Below, piece by piece: positions 17,743-26,800 of a stretch of DNA of 64,000 nt. Each line of letters starts with the position of its first letter. Position 1 is the stretch's first letter. Under the pieces are notes generated by a model. It was given only the letters and a program-made list of their open reading frames with translations. It did no database searches and was not told where the DNA came from. Origin of the DNA: Syngnathus acus (taxonomy: Eukaryota > Chordata > Actinopteri > Syngnathiformes > Syngnathidae); contig NC_051100.1 in NCBI RefSeq assembly GCF_901709675.1, forward strand, positions 3,906,001-3,970,000. Reading direction: 5' to 3'. The translations under genes and the position numbers were made by a program.

Positions 17743-19003
17743 GTAAGTTCTGATTTGATTGTTCTGACATGTCTCGGCCACCGTAGTGACTATTTCTATA
17801 CGGCAGCGTATCCGCTAAAGTTTGTTCAAGGTGCGAAGCTGCCATGATGCTCACGTCGATGCGATGTACTACTTATCTTTTTCTTAAGCGTATATTTTTA
17901 AAATAATACCACACATCAAGAATACTCCCCACAACTCATTTCTTGTTGTAGCGGACTGCAACGTGACTCATGTGTTTGGAATCACGTTGTACTACAGTAC
18001 TGTGCCCACGTGTTCCTATTTTGTTGCCCGGACAACCGGAGGAGTTGTGGTCCCTTTTTTTCCCCTCCCAGAAAACTTGAGCTCATGATTATACTTAAAG
18101 ACATTTAATAACAGAAAAAGGTCAGAGGCTCTAAAATTTCCCATTACTTAAGCCTGTGGTTGTAAAACGTTTTACACCAAGCAACACCTCAAAGAATTCA
18201 TCTCTTTCATTCTAAAACCATCAAGACCAAATGCAGTCATGTAGCCCCCATTTATCCTAAACAAGACAGTTTTTAATTCCCAAAATATTTGAGGGGGATA
18301 TTTTCAACGTCATTGTCCACCAGTTCTGTTATAAATTCAACACAGAATCCATTTTGTCTCATTGATGCGCACACCCAATGGCCATATGACGGCGGTTTCC
18401 ATCATATTAATAATTCCGTTATCGTAGAACGTCCTGTGTTGCTTTGCCAAAGTTGAGCAAAGTTCAGCAAAGCTATGCAAGCATCTTATGTAACTTCCTC
18501 TTGCAATATTAAACACTCTTTCCCGAGCATCATTAATTTCTCACGGTTCACGATGGATAAACTTAATATGGACATCCCCCTACATTTTTCTGAGGGAGAA
18601 AAATCTTAGCAGGTTTGCTGTTAACAAGAGGTTATCAACAACAACAACAAAAATGATGTGCAGGCTTCCTTCCTCCTGTGTGTTAGTGCGTCACATGGCC
18701 TGCCACTGCTGTATTTAGTCTGCTTCCCCTCGATGGGTGGAGTCCTTTATACAAGCAGCTGCTTTGTTTTCCTGTTAAAACGCCATTCACTGGTCACTTG
18801 GTTAAGCACAAATTCGCCATTTACAAATATAACAATGTTATGTAAGTATCGGGTACTCGCGGAGGCTGCCGATACCAGCCACCGATACTTAAGGCATAGA
18901 ATAATAAGTCTTTACAAATGAAAATGTTGTCGTCTATTCCAGGAAATGAGCTGCAAGGTCGTTTTGAAGCCCTTTAGATGCGTTGACCAAAAGCAAGCCG
19001 AAG

Positions 19004-20581
19004 ATGCAGGGAGCCATCGCAAGGGTGTGTATGGTCGTCGCCGCCGCCATTTTGAACCACCCCTCGCTGTTTCCGCAAGAAAACGAAACCATCGTAGAGC
19101 AGGATGAAGAGTTGATGGTACGCATGCGGGAGCATGCGGAGAGGTTGGAAAGGGAACGAGCCAAGTTGGAGGCGGAGCTCTCGCAGGTGGATGAGAAGGA
19201 AGCCGATGATGGCTCGGAAGAAGGTTACAGCTGGTTCTTCTGGGGCACCGTGTCCTTCGTGGTGTTCTTGGCCATTGAGATGAGCAGGGTGGATATGGTC
19301 GAGTCGGACTCGAGGTCGCTGGACGAGGATGAAGAGCTTTCTACCGGCGCGGTGGTACTAGACAAGGACATCCTGAGCCACTTCTGCGACCGGTGGACTT
19401 ACAACTCGTCCCACGACGCCGGAAGGATGAGGGAGTTCGTGGAGGGTTTTGCCGACGACCTCCTGGAATCCCTCAGGAGCGTTTCCGATCGAGAGGCGGA
19501 CATGGAGGTGGGGGACTTTGTCGGAATCGGAAGTATGTTCGAGTCTTGGCGAGTGCGCAAGCCTCCGACGTGCGACCTCGTGGTGCCGTTATCGCCTCCG
19601 GATCCGCTGGACTTCCAGCTCAACCTCTGGTGCGAACCGTCGAGCGACGTGCCTCCCGACAGGCAAGGCTGCGGAACCGTCCAGGTGAGCCGCTTCGGGG
19701 ACCATGAGGGTGGATGCCTGTGTGGTTCCGCCAACCTGGGAGAGGACATGTTGTGCTTACTACACAGTAAAAGCGAAACGGGGCAGGTCGTGGAGCGCAA
19801 TCTCGATGAGCTGCTCTGCTCCAAACAAAGGCCGCTCTTGGCCAAGGATGGAGTCATGAAGTGGTTTCAGGTGTCCCTCACCAAAGCGTGGGGGCGCATC
19901 TCCCACAAGTATGACTTTGAGGTCACGTTTCGCAGACTGGACGCACCAGGCGCCCTCAAGGTCCGATTCCCTTCGGGGAAAGCCGTCATGGTGAACATCA
20001 TACCGGCCATCCAGTTGGTGGACACCGATGCTTATCTGGTCTCACACTTCCCCTCGGAAAACGACGGACCCCCAGACCCGTTCTGGCCTGTCTCGCTTGC
20101 CGTCTACGAGAGGAATCTGCTGAAACACGTCGCCAAATTGCTACCTCGACATTCCTGCCATCTGCACTGCCTTCAGGTGGTCACCTTCCTGCACAGGAAG
20201 CAGACGACCCTCACGGGGGGAACCGCTTTGACCAACTACCACTGGAAGACCGTCCTGTTGCACCTGTTGCTGCGCAACAAACCGTCCGAGTGGACCGCCG
20301 ACAAAACCGAGAGTAGACTGCGAGACGTGCTCGGCTTCATGCGCGGGAGCCTCCGGGAGAAGAGACTCCATCACGTCTTGATCGGGAACGGCAGAGTGCC
20401 ACCAGAGATCCGGCTTCCGGAGACGTTCCGCAAAGCGGCTCCACTCAATCTGTTTCGAGGGTTGGTGTTGAAGAGGGACCTTTACGCGACGACAGTGCGC
20501 CACCTGGAGGAGATGTTGAGCAATGCAGCCATGCTTTTACAAGAGTACGCTCCTCTCTCCTCATCTGGCCTGGATTATTAG
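19004..20581 (+). CDS. itprip: Inositol 1,4,5-trisphosphate receptor-interacting protein
   Basis: ITPRIP binds the ER IP3 receptor and modulates its Ca2+ release. Its fold belongs to the Mab-21/nucleotidyltransferase-like group. The coding exon is single and gives 525 aa (human about 547). I chose the ATG at 19004 because the protein then begins MQGAIARVCMVVAAAI, aligning with the human start; the frame extends seven codons upstream without an ATG. Visible parts are an N-terminal hydrophobic segment (residues 5-18), a charged coiled coil (34-66), a transmembrane helix (about 76-93, WFFWGTVSFVVFLAIEM) and the conserved globular body with GEDMLCLLH, VMKWFQ and HKYDFEV. The gene faces gsto1 tail to tail. 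Two short upstream ORFs in the leader could damp translation. Confidence 0.95.
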   Translation: MQGAIARVCMVVAAAILNHPSLFPQENETIVEQDEELMVRMREHAERLERERAKLEAELSQVDEKEADDGSEEGYSWFFWGTVSFVVFLAIEMSRVDMVESDSRSLDEDEELSTGAVVLDKDILSHFCDRWTYNSSHDAGRMREFVEGFADDLLESLRSVSDREADMEVGDFVGIGSMFESWRVRKPPTCDLVVPLSPPDPLDFQLNLWCEPSSDVPPDRQGCGTVQVSRFGDHEGGCLCGSANLGEDMLCLLHSKSETGQVVERNLDELLCSKQRPLLAKDGVMKWFQVSLTKAWGRISHKYDFEVTFRRLDAPGALKVRFPSGKAVMVNIIPAIQLVDTDAYLVSHFPSENDGPPDPFWPVSLAVYERNLLKHVAKLLPRHSCHLHCLQVVTFLHRKQTTLTGGTALTNYHWKTVLLHLLLRNKPSEWTADKTESRLRDVLGFMRGSLREKRLHHVLIGNGRVPPEIRLPETFRKAAPLNLFRGLVLKRDLYATTVRHLEEMLSNAAMLLQEYAPLSSSGLDY

Positions 20582-20667
20582 AATGAATTAAAATGGTAGA
20601 CTTAAAGCACTTATTTTTATTTATGGTGCATATATTGACGTGTATTGCTGTAGCTGCGCCATACGAT

Positions 20668-20759
20668 CAAAAGTATTTGGACACTCCTCTGAATGAATTG
20701 CAAGTTTCTCCTGGTTGTCTACGAAGTCATTTATAAGATCAAGTGTCCCAATACTTTTG
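20668..20759. mobile_element. MITE remnant with Tc1-like terminal inverted repeats
   Basis: CAAAAGTATTTGGACAC at 20668-20684 is matched inverted by GTGTCCCAATACTTTTG at 20743-20759, with one mismatch over 17 bp. It lies in the itprip 3' flank. The 92-bp size, with no coding capacity, fits a non-autonomous Tc1/mariner-type element. The family name is inferred from the end sequence only. Confidence 0.7.
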
Positions 20760-21164
20760 TCCATATAGTGGACTATTCAGCAAACGATTTTCATTTGAAG
20801 AAGTGGATCTTGTGAATATCTGAGCGATGTGTGGGGTGTTTTGTTGACCCCTAATCTAGGAATGCAAAATACCTCATTTTGATGGCAGCTATATAGATTA
20901 TTGTCAAAATTATATTCAACCTCAACCAATAAAATAACTTGTTTCTTAGACTGTGAACGGAATTTTATTTTTTATAGTATTGTTGGACACCTCTTCAACC
21001 TGCATTTTGTCGATTAATTGCCGACAGACAACAAGGTGACTTTGCAAAATTCAGTCCTGGCAACATGCAGAGTACCAGAACAGGTTTTATTCATCAGTGG
21101 AGTGTGACTCAGCACTTGTACAAAAAAACAAAAAACAAAGGCGTGGGTCAAGATTGTCTCACGT

Positions 21165-22755
21165 CTACAAGCCGTAGTCAAAGTTGGGTTTGCCCTCCAA
21201 GTAGGTCTTGTAGTAGGCCTTGTAGATGTCCACGCTGTGCCCGCTAACTTTGACAAAAGGGTCCTCGGACATGAACTTCACCCATTTCTTCAGCTCAGGT
21301 GCATCATCCAAGCAGCTGGGAGGTCAAAGGGGATTTAATTCATACTCCAAATCATTTTTATCTTTGCTCTTTGGAAAGACTACTCACTCTTTCAACTCGA
21401 AGGCCTCCAACCTCTCAAACCAAGGCCACATCATGTAATCAGTCATGTTGACTGAATCGCCGCCGAAGAACTTTGTTTTCTTCTTTGCCAGGTCCTGGAA
21501 TATATGTGGTACGTAACAAAAGCCAACCAGCATTTTTTGATACTCCAAAGTACGAAAAAAAGTTGTGAACAAACCTTGTTGAGTTCGCGAAACTTCTGCT
21601 TCAGTTCAGCATGAAGTCCAGAGACGTCCTCGCCTTTCAGTCTGCCCATTGGAATCTTGTAGGTTAGTGGTGTTACCTGTCACACAAATTGAAACTCCAT
21701 TCTTAATACTCCGCAAATTGACTTGTGCGTTTAATTTTTTTCCATGACCAAATTTTGTGACCTTGGAAAATTTCTCCAGCAACATCTTATGCTGGGCTTT
21801 TCCAAAGGGCGTGTCGGGAAGTAGCTTCTTCTCAGGATACACCTCGTCCAGGAACTCACAGGTGATGGGAGACTCGTAAATCACTTCCCCCGCCGGCGTC
21901 TCCAAGGTAGGGACTTGGCCCAAAGGGTTTTTCTCCAGGAACCAAACAGGTTTGTCTCTCAGGTTGATGTTGACGATGTCGTGCCTAATGTACAAAACAA
22001 ACAAAATGTCACGATCGGTTTTAAATCACACCGTGTTTTACTTACTTGATGTTTTTAGCATTCAGCACCAGTCGGGTCCGCTGAGCAAATGGGCAAAATC
22101 TCATGCTGTACAGTCTGATGGAACCGGCTGGCACCGGTCCGGGCGCAGCACACCCTAAGAGAATATTTATAATGTTATTAACACTGTATTATATTTGATT
22201 TCATACTTGGGGACTTGTATCATAGGCAGTTTTTTTCTTCTCAAACTAGATTTGTAAGCAAAAGAAAAGAAAAAAAAATCTGCAACTGGACGTTTCAAAA
22301 GATCTTGTCATGGGGAAATCGCCCAATTGTTACGCAAGACACTTGAAAAAAATGCTGAGTCACGCCCCGATGATGTGGAACTTTTTATAGTTGCACTCCA
22401 TCAACATAATTTTTCCATGTTAATCGCATTTTTGCCACTCACCTAATTATAATCTCATTTTATTAACGTGTTTGTTTATTACAACGAGTGATCGCACTAG
22501 TATGAAAATAAAGGAAATTTAACGGCGCACTCCCACTCTACCTTAACGTCTCCATAAATGTGACACAGAGGTCAGATACATTTGTCAAGAAAAACACAGA
22601 TCGTCACATAGAAGGAAATTTGGAAGCACAATGGGAGTATTTCTTTAGTTGCCCAGTATTGTCGCCGAGCCTCGGTTTCATAAGTGACATTTCGCTAAAT
22701 GGTAAAAACACATATTAAACGTCTTACCTTTGGATACACACTGCACACTTGCCAT
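21165..22755 (-). CDS. gsto1: Glutathione S-transferase omega
   Basis: Omega-class GSTs are cytosolic thiol transferases and dehydroascorbate reductases that use an active-site cysteine. Six exons on the minus strand join to 239 aa (human GSTO1 241): 22755-22728, 22154-22046, 21984-21762, 21676-21575, 21494-21388 and 21315-21165. The N-terminal thioredoxin-like domain has the catalytic Cys at residue 30 in [11 protein letters not shown]. The glutathione-site stretch [12 protein letters not shown] lies in exon 3. The helical C-terminal domain carries the [10 protein letters not shown] motif and ends FDYGL. A minus-strand polyadenylation signal (TTTATT on the plus strand) sits at 21086-21091. 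Only one omega gene is present here; mammals have a tandem pair. Confidence 0.95.
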
Positions 22756-23872
22756 TTTTGCGGTCAAACGATTTGACGTATTTGCTGCAGATCTTGCAGG
22801 TATGAAAACCACAAACGGCGAAAATGTGTTTATATTTTGCGCTCACTTCCGGGAAAACGCATTAGCCAATGACAGTTGAAGGAGAAAATGGGCGTGGTAA
22901 GGGCTCTTATTTCTGGTTGCCAAGGATACACAAGAACTGGTCGTCGTGTCGTTGGTTTGAACGTAAGAATCTCACGAAGTAGTTTGTCTCGTTAAGGTTA
23001 CAATGAATGTATTAGGCTTCTTAGAAATTGGAGTGTAAATTGTAGTCGTGCTTGGTTTCATCGGGTAAGTCAGGCAGTAACAAGCAATATTATTATTGAT
23101 CTCGTCTTGGACACATGTTCAAGTTGTGTTGAACTTAATTGTGTTCATCTTCCACATTTTACAGGTTAAAGTGAGTTTTAGGGTTTGCTTATTTGATCAT
23201 TTGGGGGCAGGAAATGACTTCTGACATATTATGCCAACTCGTATTGTTAGCTAGAACTATTTATTGAACAAAATCACTTTCAATTATCATCATGACGTCG
23301 CGTTTTAGCGAATGACTTTGGTTGTCATAGTGATACTGTCAAGACAGACTTTACACCGCGACACAAACGTCTATTTTTTACCAATCTGCCGGGAGTTTCT
23401 CTTATTTGTGCGTATTGACCCCCATTTTTGGAGTAGCAGAAATAAAACGTTAAACAAAAGAATATTTTTCCTCTCAGCGGACAAAGGAAAGAAGCTGTCG
23501 CGTGTTTGAGTTTTATTCGCCTCGCACAATCAATGATACGACTCGATAAGACGTCATCGCCCTCTGACTAATTTATCTAACTTCTACATGTAGATGTTTA
23601 CTTAAATGCTGTGTCCTATTCCTTCTGCGTGCACACTTTTTGTTTTCATTTTAATAGGCAAGGAACTAATGGCTTAATTTAACCGAAAATAGAGTCACTC
23701 ATTCAAAGCTTCGTTTTAGTGCCCTCTTGTGGCGAAACAGGAGACAGCAATAAATCAATAAAAATCCGGTGACTACATTAATCAGTGAAATACTGATACT
23801 ATACTATGTTTTTTATGGTTTTCCCCAAGGCACAATAGAACTAAAGTCTCGAATGCCTGATGTGATAAGCTC
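22756..23872. promoter_or_regulatory. Shared divergent promoter of gsto1 and cfap43
   Basis: The gsto1 start codon (22755, minus) and the cfap43 start (23881, plus) are 1.1 kb apart and divergent. The gsto1-proximal 200 bp contain a CCAAT box (22866-22870), a GGGCGTGG GC-type box (22890-22897) and an X-box-like RFX site at 22916-22929. No coding exon for cfap43 WD40 repeats is found in this gap. A non-coding first exon with a donor near 22963 or 23066 is possible. Confidence 0.6.
22916..22929 (+). promoter_or_regulatory. X-box-like RFX binding site
   Basis: GTTGCCAAGGATAC matches the RFX consensus GTTGCCNNGGNAAC at 11 of 12 fixed positions. RFX factors drive ciliary genes, and the site lies in the promoter gap of the axonemal gene cfap43. 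Binding is inferred from sequence only. Confidence 0.6.
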
Positions 23873-23880
23873 AGTCCACC

Positions 23881-26800
23881 ATGGATGTTAATACTGAGTC
23901 TCCTGAAATTGACCCCGACGCGGCAAAAGAGAGTGAGGTAAACCATATTCCATTTTGTATCTTCTGTCCACTGTTGCAAATTACTTGTAGTTATTTTTTT
24001 TACCTCCGAGTGTTATGTATTTATTCATTTGTACTATTTATGCAGCAGCATCTAAGCGAAGATGATCCGATTTATTCAGACAAAAAGGAGCAACTGGGGG
24101 CCAGGATGGAGGCGATCCGCAGCACTGTGAGTGTGGCATCAATTATGTTCTATGAATGTACAGTGATTGACGGAATGGATCCGTGTTGTCAGATCCAAGA
24201 GATGATCAGGGAAAACGAGCAGGTCCCCGAAATCGAGCGACTGGAGCTGAAGGAGTTCAACGTGGACGACGACAGGCAGAGGATGTACGATGCAGCCTTG
24301 GATGAAGAAGTGTCTCAGGTAACACGGCCTTGAAATGTTTCTTCTTCTCAGATGCCATTTCTGATGTGATTCTTGACCGCAGGTGAGAGACGAAATCGAG
24401 ATGGAGATTTTAGAAAGATGCTACAAGCGTGATGTCATCAAGAGAGACTGCTGGGATTCTCTGAAAGTTAAAGACAGAGCTATAAAGGTATGGAACGCGT
24501 TCTGAAGCCGACTCGATTGACACGGTAACTAAAATGTGCTTAACAGGCTTTTCATACGGAGCACGAGGTGACAAACTACCCGCTCAAAGAGCGACCGCAG
24601 GCCGAGTTGGCTGCCCTGCGAAGAGTTGAAAATTGCAGGAGGGAGGAACTGGCGGTAAGCGTAACCATCGTAGTTCATATTAAAAAAAAAAAAAATCACA
24701 GATACAGACACTGAAGTCATTGCAAATTTCCATTCTTGGTCACCCCCAAAAAAAGTATAATCTAACAAAATCTGTGCTAAACCTTTCCAGGCAGCCCAAG
24801 AAAAACGTGCGGAGGAAGAAGCCGATGATTTCTCGGAGGGCAGTGGAGTAGCGAGCAGCTACTCGGCCGAGCTGGGACTGTCATGTTCTTACCTCTACGA
24901 CCAGTTCAGCTTGCACACCACCGAGCAGAAGCTAAATCAGATCGTTCTGCTTCAGGTGAGAATAGCGTCAAGATGAAGTCAGCTTGTACTGCACTGCGTT
25001 TACAGTAGAGGGAGCCCGTGAGCAATAAAAATAAAAACATGACTGGCTTCACTAGTGGGCAACTTTCATATATGCTATCATAATATTCTCAATAAATGAT
25101 GGAATAAAAACTAATATAAGCAGGAAAAAAACAACATGTGAGAAGGACATTCCTCTTTTTTGTCTTTCTCCTAATTTCCCCACCCTCCCAATATCCAGGA
25201 TGTGATCTACCAAATCATGGTAGCTCTCAACACCCAGTTTGACAAGGTGTATATGCAAAAAGTGCAGGAGATCAGCCGCGTCAAAGAGAGGAACAAGCAA
25301 GTGAAGGAGGTCTTGGATGAACTGGAGATCGAAGAGGAGCTGTGGGTGCCCGTCCTGAATGACCGGGAGGTGCCCGAGAGGGTGTTTGTTGTGGACGACT
25401 CTGAGGTGACCCCATCTGCAATCTCACCTGTCACATTTGTTATGGCTAAAAAGGAAATCTTCTTATTAGATCAAGGCAGAAAAGTACCTCACCCCTGAAG
25501 AGGAGCAGGAAGAGGAACGGAAGAGGCAGGAGGAACAAAAGCGTTTGGCGGCCAAGGTACGCTGCCAAAACAAACGTGGCTTTGTTTTTGAAGCTCCTGT
25601 TTTGTGATTTGCTCCAAATTCTTCCTGGCTTGGAGACCGGACCAACCAGCGAGCTTTTGTACGTTTGCATGCATACTTGTCTCAGTAGTAAATTACACTT
25701 GGAAAGAAAAAGGAAGAGTCAAGCTGAGGAGTGTTAATAAATCGCCAAATGCGACCACACCTACTGATAATTTCGAGTACTTTTACTCCATTGCGCCGAC
25801 CTAGATTTTACTCGCTACTTTTGTTTTGATCTATCTTAATGCTGCCGTTTATTTATTTGTTTTGTTTTGTCAAAGAAACGTCTGCCTCGGGCGCTCTCAC
25901 ATGACCGTCTGACTAAACCAACGTCGGCAATAGTGACGACAATCAAACGGAGACGGGCAGTCACATGGCGGCAGCCCCACACAGTGACTCATTGACTGAA
26001 AATGTGGCAGAAACACGAGTGGAAATTTTATTTATTATTTTAGGTACTGTATAGTGATGTTTTGGAGCAATATCTAAATTTGAGAGGTTAGGTCACATCA
26101 CTGCAATTGAACTCATTCACTCCCATTGACGACTATAGACGTCAAATATCCATTTGAACTCGAGTGGCACTGAATGAGTTGATGGAAAAAATATTGCGCA
26201 ACGTGTTGTCTATTTCAGAGCGACGATGTTCGAGAAAGGGCTCTCGATGACATGATGGAGGGCGTTCTTGAAGTGAAAAAAGACAGTTTGCTGAAAGCGG
26301 TGGGTCTGCTTGCGCTCGTGACATGACATCCCGCCCGAGTTGCTTCGTTGGCAAGCGGTTTCTGTTGAATAAAACAACCGGGCCAAAACGGGAAGTGCCT
26401 ATTGAATGTACTCCACAGGAAGTACCCCAGCCCGAGTTTGTTCTGGCCAAACCTAACAACCAGTGGAGCGAAGAAGAGAAAAAGCAATTTAAAGAATATG
26501 AAAAGAAAGTCACAGAGCTGGACACAGAGAAGGAGAAATACAGAAAGGTATTCCAAATTTCCACCGCACCTGCTTTGACATAATACTTTCTTAGTGACCA
26601 CTTTGATTCTCAGTCCTTGGAAAACGAAATCAAAAGCCTTCAGAAAGCTACCAAAGACGCCACTGACCGCTTTGATGAAGGTTTGAAAAGGCTCTTGGAG
26701 ATGAAAATTAAATCCGACATGGCCATATGTCAGGTGAACAGCCAACGCATGCACACATTTTTTTATTTTTTTTATACCAAACAAAGTTTTAATTATTCAT

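Noticed and set aside
18978-19003. Use of an itprip start upstream of 19004
   Set aside because: The frame is open from 18983 but has no ATG before 19004, and the protein from 19004 aligns with the known vertebrate N-terminus.
19399-19857. Minus-strand 152-codon frame inside itprip
   Set aside because: It is antisense to a conserved coding exon of ITPRIP and has no recognisable domain or promoter.
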